Program-made: the position numbers and the translations under genes
Shown here: positions 16,375-24,946 of the stretch, piece by piece
How the letters are laid out: each line of letters opens with the position of its first letter
How positions within the stretch are numbered: position 1 is the stretch's first letter
Notes under the pieces: generated by a model
Databases searched by the model: none
What the model was told of the DNA's origin: nothing
What the model saw: the letters and a program-made list of their open reading frames with translations, nothing else
Assembly (NCBI RefSeq): GCF_902153245.2
Contig: NZ_CABFWF030000014.1
Span: forward strand, 124,001-188,000
Reading direction: 5' to 3'
Source: Pseudorhizobium endolithicum
GTDB lineage: Bacteria > Pseudomonadota > Alphaproteobacteria > Rhizobiales > Rhizobiaceae
Length of the DNA stretch: 64,000 nt

Positions 16375-16409
16375 ATTGAAGCACTCCCGGCATCCATCTG
16401 AAGCGAAGC

Positions 16410-16444
16410 AAAAGAAAAGCCCACGGCGATGAAGACCGTGGGCT
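16410..16444 (-). terminator. Rho-independent terminator of the xylX-dctQMP operon
   Basis: Inverted repeat AGCCCACGG (16418-16426) / CCGTGGGCT (16436-16444), followed on the minus strand by a T-rich tail (TTTTCTTTTG). It lies 45 bases beyond the dctP stop. Confidence 0.85.
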
Positions 16445-16489
16445 GATAAGAAGCGGCGGCACCCAACGGCGCCGCCGAGGAGTTCTCGC

Positions 16490-17494
16490 TTACTTGCGGA
16501 TCTCTTCCAGCTTGGCGAGAATACCATCGACGACATCGGCGCCGATGGTTGCCTTGTGCTTTTCATAAACGACCATGGACTTCTCGCGGATGCGGGCCTG
16601 CTCTTCCGGAGAAAGGACGTTCACTTCGAGGCCGGCTTCCTTGATCTTCTCGAGCGACTGCTTGTTGAGGTCCTGGATGACCTTGCGCTCTTCGTCGCGA
16701 CCGACGATGGCGCACTCGCGAAGCGCTGCCTGCTCTTCCGGCGTATAGGTGTCGAAGATCGCCTTCGAGAACAGGAAGAGGAACGGCGTGTAGGCGTGGT
16801 TGGTTTCGGTGATGTACTTCTGCACTTCGTAGAACTTCGAAGTGTCGATCGTTACATAGGGGTTTTCCTGTGCGTCGATCGCCTTGGTTTCCAGCGCCGA
16901 GAAGACTTCGCCGAAGGACATCGGCGTCGCATTGGCGCCGAGGTTCTGGAAGGTGTCGAGGAAGATGTCATTCTGCATGACACGAACCTTCAGGCCCTCG
17001 AAGTCTTCCCACTTCGTGATCGGGCGCTGCGAGTTCGAGAGGTTGCGGAAGCCGTTTTCCCAGTACCCAAGGTTTACCAGGCCGGCTTCTTCCAGCTTCT
17101 GGCTCATCATGTCGCCAAATTCACCATCGAGGACCTGGTATGCTTCCTCGGGGCTGGCGAAAAGGAACGGCAGGTCGAAGACGCCAAGTGCCGGGATGAT
17201 GCCGACCAGCGGCGAAGAAGACGTTACGACAGCTTCTTGCACGCCCGAACGCAGAGCCTGGGTTGCCTGAAGGTCACCGCCGAGAGCGCCGCCCCAGAAT
17301 GCGGTCAGCTTAAGCTTGCCGCCGGACTTGTCGTCGAGGCAGGCCTGCATCGCCTTGATGCCGTTGCCGACCGGGTGGTCTTCGTTGATGCCGTTCGACA
17401 CGCGGATGTTGCGGTCGTTGAACTCAGCGAAAGCCGGCGCAGCAGCCGAAAGGCCGAATGCGATAGCGGTGGTGGCTAGAAGAAGTTTCCTCAT
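16490..17494 (-). CDS. TRAP transporter substrate-binding protein (DctP family)
   Basis: 334 residues with a clear signal peptide (MRKLLLATTAIAFGLSAAAPAFA, cleavage near residue 23) and the DctP fold: the GLKVRVMQN segment containing the Arg that binds the ligand carboxylate, and FSALETKAIDAQENP. It captures an acidic sugar or organic acid in the periplasm for the DctQM permease. Its position in one operon with xylX suggests a sugar acid as ligand. It is the last gene before a strong terminator. Confidence 0.93.
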   Translation of the reverse strand: MRKLLLATTAIAFGLSAAAPAFAEFNDRNIRVSNGINEDHPVGNGIKAMQACLDDKSGGKLKLTAFWGGALGGDLQATQALRSGVQEAVVTSSSPLVGIIPALGVFDLPFLFASPEEAYQVLDGEFGDMMSQKLEEAGLVNLGYWENGFRNLSNSQRPITKWEDFEGLKVRVMQNDIFLDTFQNLGANATPMSFGEVFSALETKAIDAQENPYVTIDTSKFYEVQKYITETNHAYTPFLFLFSKAIFDTYTPEEQAALRECAIVGRDEERKVIQDLNKQSLEKIKEAGLEVNVLSPEEQARIREKSMVVYEKHKATIGADVVDGILAKLEEIRK

Positions 17495-17531
17495 AATATC
17501 CTCCCTTGGATAGGTTTAGAGGGGTTGCGGA

Positions 17532-18809
17532 TCAGTAAAGCCAACGTGCGGGCACGAGGACGATATCGGGGAACAGGACGAGCAGGAAAAGTACCAGGAC
17601 CTGGGCGACCAGGAACGGCCAGACGCCTATGGTTACCTTTCCGAGCGGAACTCGGCCAACGCCGCTGACGACGTTCAGGACCACACCGACAGGGGGTGTC
17701 AGCAGACCGATACACGTGTTCATGATGAACAGCACGCCGAAATAGACCGGATCGATGCCAGCCTGCTTGATGATCGGCATCAGCACCGGCGTCAGGATCA
17801 GGATGGTGGGGGTCAGGTCGAGAGCAGTACCGACGACCAAGACAACCAGCATGATCACGAACATCAGCAGCATGGGCCGATCGATGAGCGGTTCGATGAA
17901 GCCCGTGATCTCGGCCGGAATGTTCGCCGCAGTAATCAACCAGGACGAAACGAGTGCGGCGCAGACCAGGAACATGATAACCGCGGTCGTCTTCGCTGCC
18001 TGCAGGATCACATGCGGGAGCTCGGCAGGTTTCAACTCACGGTAGATTACCATGCCAACGAACAGGGCGTAGGCCGCTGCTACAACCGCCGCCTCGGTCG
18101 GGGTGACAACGCCCATCTTGATACCACCAAGAATGATGACTGGCATACCGAGAGCCCAGAGCGCACGGCCGGTAGCACGCAACCGCTCTTTGGCCGGTGC
18201 CCGAGGAAGTGCCTCGACCTTGTCCTTGCGCACGACGATGAGCCAAGTGACCACAAGGGAAATACCCATCAGAAGGCCTGGAACAATGCCGGCCATAAAC
18301 AGCTGGGTGATGGAAACGTTGGCTGCAACACCAAAGACAATGAAGGCCATCGATGGGGGGATCACGGGCGCGATCACGCCACCGGCGGCGATAAGACCTG
18401 CAGAGCGCGGGACATTATAACCCGCCTTTGCCATCATCGGGATGAGGATCGCGGCGAGCGCGGCCGTATCAGCGGCAGCGGATCCAGAGATGCTGGCCAT
18501 GATGACCGCAGCCATGATGGCCACAATGCCAAGGCCGCCCCGGATATGCCCGACGCAGACGATCGCAAAGTCGATGATGCGGCGTGACAGACCACCGGCA
18601 TTCATCAATTCCCCTGCGAGAATGAAGAACGGAATCGCGAGCAGCGTAAAGGTGTCAGCCCCGGCGATCATATTCTGGGCAATGATCTGGGTGTTGAACA
18701 TGCCCATGTACCACATGAGCATTACGCCACAGAACATCAGGGAAAAGGCAACGGGAACCCCGATCGCCATGGCTCCCAGGAGCGAGACAATAAAGACGAC
18801 AAGAGTCAT
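17532..18809 (-). CDS. TRAP transporter large permease (DctM)
   Basis: 425 residues, about 12 membrane helices, with the DctM features GVPVAFSLMFCG, the SGSAAADTAAL loop, GGVIAPVIPPSMAFI and TPPVGVVLNV. It is the ion-coupled transport subunit (Na+ or H+) of the TRAP importer. The start ATG overlaps the dctQ stop (ATGA at 18806-18809). Confidence 0.95.
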   Translation of the reverse strand: MTLVVFIVSLLGAMAIGVPVAFSLMFCGVMLMWYMGMFNTQIIAQNMIAGADTFTLLAIPFFILAGELMNAGGLSRRIIDFAIVCVGHIRGGLGIVAIMAAVIMASISGSAAADTAALAAILIPMMAKAGYNVPRSAGLIAAGGVIAPVIPPSMAFIVFGVAANVSITQLFMAGIVPGLLMGISLVVTWLIVVRKDKVEALPRAPAKERLRATGRALWALGMPVIILGGIKMGVVTPTEAAVVAAAYALFVGMVIYRELKPAELPHVILQAAKTTAVIMFLVCAALVSSWLITAANIPAEITGFIEPLIDRPMLLMFVIMLVVLVVGTALDLTPTILILTPVLMPIIKQAGIDPVYFGVLFIMNTCIGLLTPPVGVVLNVVSGVGRVPLGKVTIGVWPFLVAQVLVLFLLVLFPDIVLVPARWLY

Positions 18810-19342
18810 TGGCTGCGCTCCGCCAGCTGCTCGATAGACATGTTTTCACCAGCGAAGGCAGCGATTTCCTCTTCGGTCACGCGGCCTGTGAGCAGACGGA
18901 GGAGACGCTCGAGGGCGATGAGGACCACCCCGGCTCCGGTGAAGAAGCCGACACCATAGACCCAGATCATTGGAAGCTTGGTTACCGGCGCTACCATGCT
19001 GGCATTGATGGGAGACTGCTTCCAAGTGCCCCAGAAGAAGATCGCCGAGACGGCAATGATAATGATGTTGGAAAGGATCATGCAGACGATGCGCCCCTTG
19101 CGTCCAAACATCATGACCAGCGTTTCAACCCCAACATGCGAATGCTCCCGAAAGGCCACGACAGCTCCGATGAAGGTCACCCATACGAAGAAGTAGCGCG
19201 ACAGCTCATCTGAAACGTTGAGGCCAGAATTGAACCCGTAACGAAGCACGACATTGAGGAACACCATAACGGCCATGCCGGCGAGCAGCAGGATCAGCAG
19301 CAGCTCGAGAAATTTATAGAAGATGTCGATCGCTCGTTGCAT
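18806..19342 (-). CDS. TRAP transporter small permease (DctQ)
   Basis: 178 residues from the ATG at 19342, which is preceded by GAGGAGA on the minus strand; an upstream in-frame start at 19381 lies inside the ribosome binding region and is not used. Four membrane helices and the DctQ motif SDELSRYFFVWVTFIGA with the following REHSHVGVE are present. It pairs with the DctM subunit encoded immediately downstream. Confidence 0.92.
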   Translation of the reverse strand: MQRAIDIFYKFLELLLILLLAGMAVMVFLNVVLRYGFNSGLNVSDELSRYFFVWVTFIGAVVAFREHSHVGVETLVMMFGRKGRIVCMILSNIIIIAVSAIFFWGTWKQSPINASMVAPVTKLPMIWVYGVGFFTGAGVVLIALERLLRLLTGRVTEEEIAAFAGENMSIEQLAERSQ

Positions 19343-19358
19343 CTGCTCTCCTCTATCC

Positions 19359-20519
19359 TTACAGGAGCCCGCGTCGGGCAAGGTTCTTCATCAGAGCGCC
19401 GAGGCCAAAATCCCATTTCGGGCAGCGGTCGCTGTTCTCCACCCAGTTTATAAGCCGTCCCAGCCGCAGCGTCGATATTTCCACCCGGTCGCCGATCTCG
19501 TGCGTGAAGCCCAGGCCTGCGCCGCGGCGGTCCTTGACCGGCGCGAACATCGTGCCGAGGAAGAAGACGACGCCGTCGGGGTACTGGTGGTTGTCGTTGA
19601 GGAGCTGCGAGACAAGGTCCTCCGGAGAACGGCTGATGGCAGCCATCGGGCTGACACCCGTCATCGTGAAGCCGTCGGCACCTTCGACGGACAGGGATAC
19701 TTCCGCCTGCTTGATGTCCTCGAGCGTGAACTTGTCGTCGAACAGCCGGATGAAGGGACCGATCGCGCAGGAGGCATTGTTGTCCTTCGCCTTGCTGAGC
19801 AGCAGCGCCGAGCGGCCTTCGAAATCGCGCAGGTTTACGTCGTTGCCGAGCGTGGCGCCGACGATCTTCCCCTTCGAGGTGACCGCAAGCACGACTTCCG
19901 GCTCCGGATTGTTCCAGTCGGACTTCGGATGGATGCCGACGAGCGCGCCGCACCCGACCGACGACATCGGCTGTGCCTTGGTGAAGATCTCCGCGTCCGG
20001 ACCAATGCCGACTTCCAGGTACTGAGACCAGAGGTCAAGCTCCTGCAGGAGCTTCTTGACTTCGGCAGCCTTCTCGGAACCGGCGACGAGGCCTTTCAGG
20101 TTGTCTCCGAGAACCGGCGCCAACCGCCCCCGGATCTCCTGCGCCCGCAGGGGATCGCCCTTGGCCTGCTCCTCGATCACCCGCTCCAGCATGCTGTCCG
20201 CAAAGGTGACGCCGGCGGCCTTGACAGCCTGCAGGTCGGCCGGCGCGAGCAGCTCGCCGGCTTCGCCATTCAGGAAGGAGTCGAGCGCGCCGAGATCGGT
20301 AAACGCGGCAGTCTGCTTGAGACGGGCGGCCAGATCGTCTAGCTCTAGAAGGCCGGACAGCGTCGGCGACAGCGAGGTGAGATCAAACAGCCGCCCTTCC
20401 TTGAACAGGACCGGACACGGGCCGTCTGCCGCCTTGGACCAGACCCGGCCCACGAGCAGGGCGTCGTTCACGTCTTGCGGCAGGATGGACTGCGCGCTCA
20501 AAACGGTATTCAAGCTCAC
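19359..20519 (-). CDS. xylX: 2-keto-3-deoxy-D-xylonate dehydratase family (XylX-like, FAH fold)
   Basis: 386 residues from a GTG at 20519 with GGAGG 7 bases upstream. Long stretches match what I recall of Caulobacter XylX, for example LWSQYLEVGIGPDAEIFTK, NNPEPEVVL and ALGNDVNLRDFEGRSALLL, and the length is the same. XylX dehydrates 2-keto-3-deoxyxylonate to 2-ketoglutarate semialdehyde in the Weimberg pathway; close relatives act on the L-arabinonate product. It heads an operon with a TRAP importer. The matching XylD gene is 5 kb away. The semialdehyde dehydrogenase needed next is not in the window. Confidence 0.85.
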   Translation of the reverse strand: MSLNTVLSAQSILPQDVNDALLVGRVWSKAADGPCPVLFKEGRLFDLTSLSPTLSGLLELDDLAARLKQTAAFTDLGALDSFLNGEAGELLAPADLQAVKAAGVTFADSMLERVIEEQAKGDPLRAQEIRGRLAPVLGDNLKGLVAGSEKAAEVKKLLQELDLWSQYLEVGIGPDAEIFTKAQPMSSVGCGALVGIHPKSDWNNPEPEVVLAVTSKGKIVGATLGNDVNLRDFEGRSALLLSKAKDNNASCAIGPFIRLFDDKFTLEDIKQAEVSLSVEGADGFTMTGVSPMAAISRSPEDLVSQLLNDNHQYPDGVVFFLGTMFAPVKDRRGAGLGFTHEIGDRVEISTLRLGRLINWVENSDRCPKWDFGLGALMKNLARRGLL

Positions 20520-20555
20520 CAATTTTCCTCCATGCGGCGATCGCAATCGCCCTGA

Positions 20556-20575
20556 TTGTCAGGATGTCTGACAAC
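20556..20575. promoter_or_regulatory. FadR/GntR-type operator upstream of xylX
   Basis: A perfect inverted repeat, TTGTCAG-GATGT-CTGACAA (20556-20574). The nested TGTCTGACA (20565-20573) is itself symmetric and matches the TGTCnGACA form used by FadR-family repressors. It lies about 37 bases before the xylX start. A close relative occurs at 22981-22993. The neighbouring FadR-type protein (20697-21416) is the probable ligand. Confidence 0.6.
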
Positions 20576-20696
20576 GATAGTGCCGGCGTTTCTAGTATGG
20601 CTTTTAGCCGATGTCCAGTCGACCCGTCCCGATGTGGGAAAAAGTCCGTGAACAAAGAGGTGCGAGAATTGCCCTCTCTCGCTGCCGGATATGAGC

Positions 20697-21416
20697 CTAA
20701 AATGTTTCAAGCGTCAGGTCGAGCCGGCCTGCCGCCTCTTCCAAGTGCCGGCGCATCGCATCCCTCGCCCTGACCGGATCTCGGCTGGCGACCGCCTCAC
20801 GGATCGCCACGTGCTCCGAGATCGTCACCTCGACGATCTCCTCCAGCACCGCCTTGGCCCGTGCTGCGTTGATGGCGAGGCTTATGCGCTCGGCAATGAA
20901 GCCGATGAACAGGAGGAAATATTCGTTCTGGGTTGCGCCGGCGAGCGCGCGGTGAAAGACGAGATCGGCGGCAATGCCCTGTTCCGTCCATTTCTCGGCA
21001 CCGGTCATCTGCGCCAGCGCTTCGTCGATCCGGGCCATGTCTTCGGGCGTATGATGGATGGCCGCAAGGCCTGCCGCCTCGATTTCCAGCGGCATGCGCA
21101 GCTGGTAGAGGGAACGGAAGGTGTCGCGGTCGGAGAGATCGCCCTGCTCGATCCTGAGCGACTGGCGGCGTTCGATTTCGGTCGCAAAGGCGCCGACCCC
21201 CTGACGCGTTTCCACCAGCCCTTCATTGCGCAACTGCGCGATCGCCTCGCGAACGACGGAGCGGCTGACGCCGAAGGTTTTCGCCAGCAGGTGCTCCGTC
21301 GGCAGCTTCTCGCCGGGCGCGATCCTTCCCTCGCTGATCTCCCGCCCGATCTGCGCGGCGATACGCGCCGGCAGATGCTCGCTCCGTCTGATCTGGTTGA
21401 AATCTGCAACCGTCAC
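20697..21416 (-). CDS. FadR/GntR-type regulator of the xylonate-type module
   Basis: 239 residues. Winged helix at about 14-80 (RIAPGEKLPTEHLLAKTFG, then VSRSVVREAIAQLRNEGLV) and an FCD domain (about 95-225) with candidate metal ligands in LVFHRALAGAT and the later ISEHVAIREAV/RRHLEEA His residues. It probably represses the surrounding sugar-acid genes; the two TGTCnGAnA sites at 20565 and 22983 are its likely targets. It lies 31 bases downstream of the FAD oxidase gene on the same strand, so they are probably co-transcribed. Confidence 0.88.
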   Translation of the reverse strand: MTVADFNQIRRSEHLPARIAAQIGREISEGRIAPGEKLPTEHLLAKTFGVSRSVVREAIAQLRNEGLVETRQGVGAFATEIERRQSLRIEQGDLSDRDTFRSLYQLRMPLEIEAAGLAAIHHTPEDMARIDEALAQMTGAEKWTEQGIAADLVFHRALAGATQNEYFLLFIGFIAERISLAINAARAKAVLEEIVEVTISEHVAIREAVASRDPVRARDAMRRHLEEAAGRLDLTLETF

Positions 21417-21447
21417 GTCCGCCCTCCCTCGAACTTAGCTTCTACTT

Positions 21448-22893
21448 CTATGAGTTCGGCGCGATTTTCAACTGGCAGCCAGGGTTCATCACCATGTTCG
21501 GATCAATCGCCTGCTTGAGCGCCGTCAGCAGCGTGCGTCGGACGGGCGACAGCCGCGTCTCGAAGTCCGCCCGCTTCAGGCGACCTATGCCGTGCTCCGC
21601 ACTGATGCTGCCCTGGTAGCGGTCCAGCACGGCGTTGATCGCGCCCTTTGCCTTGTAGATCTGCTCGACCCGCTGCTCCGGCGTCGCCTCCGCCACCGGC
21701 AGCACGTTGAGGTGGACATTACCGTCGCCGACATGCCCATAGGAGACGCAGACGGCGCCCGGCACCGCCTCGCAGACGGCCTTCTCCGCATCCGCGACGA
21801 AATTGGCGAGTTGCGACAGCTTCACCGACACGTCGGTGCGCAGATGCATGCCGCGCTTCGCCTGCCCCTCGTTCATGCCCTCGCGGATGAGCCAGAGATT
21901 GCGGGCCTGCGTCTGCGACGCCGCAATCGTGCCGTCGAGCACGATGCCCTCCTCCATCACCGCTTCCAGGAAACGCCCCATCAGGTCGTCGATGTCGACG
22001 AGGCCGGAGCCGGAGATTTCCATCAGCACATAGGCGGGGTAGTCGGCCGCGATCGGGATCGGCAGGTCCGGCATCGCCTCCTTCGCGAGCGTGAATGCCA
22101 GCGGGGGCATGAATTCGAAGGCCGACATCAGGTCGCAGCAATCGCGGCGCGCCCGGCGGAAGAGCTTGATGGCATCGTCGAGCGAGGCGAGCCCGAGAAG
22201 CGCCGTCGCCACCTGGTCCGGATACGGCGTCAATTTGACGGAGACCGCCGTAATGATGCCCAGCGTACCCTCGGCGCCGATGAACAACTGCTTCAGGTCG
22301 ATGCCGCGGTTGTCCTTGCGCAGCGTCGACAGTCCGTCGAAGATGCTGCCATCGGGAAGCACCACTTCGAGGCCGAAGATCAGTTCGCGCGTCATTCCGT
22401 AGCGCAGCACGTTGATGCCGCCAGCATTGGTGGAGACGTTGCCGCCGATACGGCAGGTACCCTGGGCGCCGAGCGCCAGCGGGAAGAACATGCCCTTCTC
22501 CGCAATTGCATCCTTGAGCTCGGAAAGGATGCAGCCGGCTTCGACCACGGCCGAGAAATCGTCGGCATCGATCTGGCGGATCTTGTTCATCCGCTCCAGG
22601 CTCAGCACGACCTGATTGGCATCCGCATCGGGCGTCGCGCCGAGAACGAGACCGGTATTCCCACCCTGCGGCACGATCGACAGTCCGAGTTCACGGCAGA
22701 GCTTCACCGCCTGCGCCACCTGTTCGGTCGAACGCGGCCGCAGCACCGCCACCGCATTGCTGGTCACGTCGCCATGCCAGTCGCGGCAATAGGGCAGCAT
22801 CTCGTGGGTCTCGCTGAGAACGATATCGTCGCCCAGCGTGCTGCGCAGCGTCACCCGCCATTCGGCCATGGAAGCGGTGGTATCCTGTGTCAT
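21448..22893 (-). CDS. FAD-binding 2-hydroxyacid oxidase/dehydrogenase (GlcD/D-2-hydroxyglutarate dehydrogenase type)
   Basis: 481 residues from the ATG at 22893 (GAGG upstream); the longer frame to 22992 is rejected because the extra residues do not fit. FAD_binding_4 domain with IVPQGGNTGLV and GGNVSTNAGG, and a C-terminal FAD-oxidase domain with the YGHVGDGNVHLNV metal site and AEHGIGRLKR. Such enzymes oxidise D-2-hydroxyacids (lactate, glycolate, hydroxyglutarate, sugar acids). Surrounded by sugar-acid enzymes, it may act on a 2-hydroxy sugar acid or on glycolate. It is divergent from denD. Confidence 0.87.
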   Translation of the reverse strand: MTQDTTASMAEWRVTLRSTLGDDIVLSETHEMLPYCRDWHGDVTSNAVAVLRPRSTEQVAQAVKLCRELGLSIVPQGGNTGLVLGATPDADANQVVLSLERMNKIRQIDADDFSAVVEAGCILSELKDAIAEKGMFFPLALGAQGTCRIGGNVSTNAGGINVLRYGMTRELIFGLEVVLPDGSIFDGLSTLRKDNRGIDLKQLFIGAEGTLGIITAVSVKLTPYPDQVATALLGLASLDDAIKLFRRARRDCCDLMSAFEFMPPLAFTLAKEAMPDLPIPIAADYPAYVLMEISGSGLVDIDDLMGRFLEAVMEEGIVLDGTIAASQTQARNLWLIREGMNEGQAKRGMHLRTDVSVKLSQLANFVADAEKAVCEAVPGAVCVSYGHVGDGNVHLNVLPVAEATPEQRVEQIYKAKGAINAVLDRYQGSISAEHGIGRLKRADFETRLSPVRRTLLTALKQAIDPNMVMNPGCQLKIAPNS

Positions 22894-22980
22894 ATGCCTC
22901 GTACCTCTGCTTGCCGCCGCTGCCGGGCACGGCATTTTCGGACGGCATAGAAATAACAGTTTCCAAGGCGACCATATAGA

Positions 22981-22993
22981 GTTATCAGACAAC
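22981..22993. promoter_or_regulatory. Second FadR/GntR-type site, between the FAD oxidase gene and denD
   Basis: GTTATCAGACAAC; on the minus strand it reads GTTGTCTGATAAC, sharing GTTGTCnGA with the site at 20563-20575. It lies in the divergent promoter region (22894-23070) and could serve both the FAD oxidase/regulator transcript and the denD operon. Confidence 0.5.
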
Positions 22994-23070
22994 CTTACAA
23001 GCTGGATTTTAGTCGCGCCGTTCCGGCTCTTGAAGGAGCCTGCAGCGCTTCGTCAGGAGGAACGCATCCC

Positions 23071-24057
23071 ATGCATATTCTCATCATCGGCGCGGCCGGC
23101 ATGGTCGGCCGCAAGCTCACGCAGCGGCTCGTCTCGGACAAGATGCTCGGGGAGAAACCCGTCGAGAAGCTGACCCTCGTCGATGTCGTGAAGCCGGATG
23201 CGCCGGCTGGCTTTTCCGGTACAGTCGATGCACGTGAAAGCGATCTTTCTGCGCCGGGCGAAGCCGAGAAGCTGGTCGCCGGCCGGCCGGACGTCATCTT
23301 CCATCTCGCCGCCATCGTTTCCGGCGAAGCGGAGCTCGACTTCGACAAGGGCTACCGCATCAACCTCGACGGCACCCGCTATCTCTTCGACGCCATCCGC
23401 CTGGCGCACAACGCCGACGGCTACAAGCCACGCGTCGTCTTCACCTCCTCCATCGCCGTCGTCGGCGCCCCGCTGCCCTTCCCGATCCCGGACGATTTCC
23501 ACCTCACGCCGCTGACGAGCTACGGCACCCAGAAGGCGATCTGCGAACTGCTGCTGTCCGACTACAGCCGCCGCGGCTTCTTCGACGGCATCGGCATCCG
23601 CCTGCCGACCATCTGCATCCGGCCGGGCAAGCCGAACAAGGCCGCCTCCGGCTTCTTCTCAAACATCCTGCGCGAGCCGCTGGTCGGCCAGGAAGCCGTG
23701 CTTCCGGTCTCCGAAGACGTCCGCCACTGGCACACGTCGCCCCGCTCGGCGGTCGGCTTCCTGGTCCATGGCGCAACGATCGACCTCAACAAGGTCGGCC
23801 CGCGCCGCAACCTGTCGATGCCGGGCCTCAGCGCCACCGTCGGTGAGCAGATCGAGGCGCTTCGGCGCGTGGCAGGCGACAAGGCTGTGGCACTGATCCG
23901 CCGCGAGCCGGACGAGATGATCATGAAGATGGTCGCTGGCTGGGCGCCGGGGTTCGAGGCAAAGCGGGCGAAAGAACTGGGCTTCACCGCCGAAACCTCC
24001 TTCGACGAGATCATCCGCGTCCATATCGAGGATGAGCTGGGAGGCAAGCTGCCATGA
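23071..24057 (+). CDS. denD: D-erythronate dehydrogenase family (DenD-like)
   Basis: 328 residues of the extended SDR (epimerase-like) fold: the nucleotide motif GAAGMVGRKL, FHLAAIVSGEAELDFDKGYR, the active-site Tyr/Lys in SYGTQKA, and RPGKPNKAASGFFSNI. This set is characteristic of the DenD group, which oxidises D-erythronate at C2 to the 2-keto acid. AGGAGG lies 11 bases before the ATG. It overlaps the next gene by ATGA. Related members may act on other four-carbon acids, so the symbol marks the family. Confidence 0.8.
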   Translation: MHILIIGAAGMVGRKLTQRLVSDKMLGEKPVEKLTLVDVVKPDAPAGFSGTVDARESDLSAPGEAEKLVAGRPDVIFHLAAIVSGEAELDFDKGYRINLDGTRYLFDAIRLAHNADGYKPRVVFTSSIAVVGAPLPFPIPDDFHLTPLTSYGTQKAICELLLSDYSRRGFFDGIGIRLPTICIRPGKPNKAASGFFSNILREPLVGQEAVLPVSEDVRHWHTSPRSAVGFLVHGATIDLNKVGPRRNLSMPGLSATVGEQIEALRRVAGDKAVALIRREPDEMIMKMVAGWAPGFEAKRAKELGFTAETSFDEIIRVHIEDELGGKLP

Positions 24058-24944
24058 CTTCGGGTAAGAAGATGATTGCCTTCCTCGGCACGGGGCTAAT
24101 GGGCGCACCCATGGTGCGCTGCCTCCTGAAGGCGGGCTTTCCGGTCACCGTCTGGAACCGCGACGGCGCGAAGGCAGCGCCTCTCGTCGCCGACGGCGCA
24201 AAGCAGGTGCAATCACCCGCCGATGCGGTTGCCGGCGCCGAGGTGGTCTTCACCATGCTGACCAATGGCGCGGCAGTCGCCGAGGTGCTGTTCGAGAAGG
24301 GCGTGGCCGGCGCCATGTCGAAGGACGCCATCTTTGTAGATTGCAGTTCCATCGCACCGTCGATCGCCAAGGAAAATGCCCGCCTGCTCGGTGAATACGG
24401 CATCCGCAGCCTCGATGCGCCCGTCTCCGGCGGCACCGCCGGCGCTGCGGCCGGCACGCTCGCCATCATGGCGGGCGGCGACGCGGCCGATGTGGAAGCG
24501 CTGAAGGACGTCTTCGCCGCACTCGGCCGCGTCACACATGTCGGCCCGAGCGGCGCAGGCCAGATTTGCAAGCTCGCCAACCAGCAGATCGTCGCCGTCA
24601 CAATCGGCGCGGTGGCGGAGGCCATGATCCTGGCGGAAGCCGGCGGCGCATCCCGTGCGGCGTTCCGCGACGCGATCCGCGGCGGCTTCGCCGAAAGCCG
24701 CATTCTTGAACTGCATGGCGGCCGCATGGTCAACCGCGACTTCGTGCCGGGCGGCGCATCCGCGAACCAGCTCAAGGATCTTGACGCCGTCATGGCCATG
24801 GCCGACAGCCTGTCGTTGACCCTGCCGCTCACTCGCCAGGTACGCCAGGCCTTCGCCGACTTCGTCGCCGAAGGCGGCGCCGAAAAGGACCACAGCGGCC
24901 TTCTCCTGCATCTCGAAAAGCTCAACCGGAAAGACCAGGCATAG
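24054..24944 (+). CDS. 3-hydroxyacid dehydrogenase family (GarR/LtnD-like)
   Basis: 296 residues. N-terminal NAD(P) motif [11 protein letters not shown], the substrate-binding [11 protein letters not shown], the catalytic Lys region [12 protein letters not shown], and the all-helical C-terminal domain. The family includes tartronate semialdehyde reductase (GarR) and L-threonate dehydrogenase (LtnD). Encoded directly after DenD with an ATGA overlap, a role on four-carbon sugar acids or on tartronate semialdehyde is plausible. A glycerate 2-kinase gene at 57020 could take up glycerate made by a GarR-type reaction. Confidence 0.85.
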   Translation: MTSGKKMIAFLGTGLMGAPMVRCLLKAGFPVTVWNRDGAKAAPLVADGAKQVQSPADAVAGAEVVFTMLTNGAAVAEVLFEKGVAGAMSKDAIFVDCSSIAPSIAKENARLLGEYGIRSLDAPVSGGTAGAAAGTLAIMAGGDAADVEALKDVFAALGRVTHVGPSGAGQICKLANQQIVAVTIGAVAEAMILAEAGGASRAAFRDAIRGGFAESRILELHGGRMVNRDFVPGGASANQLKDLDAVMAMADSLSLTLPLTRQVRQAFADFVAEGGAEKDHSGLLLHLEKLNRKDQA

Positions 24945-24946
24945 CC

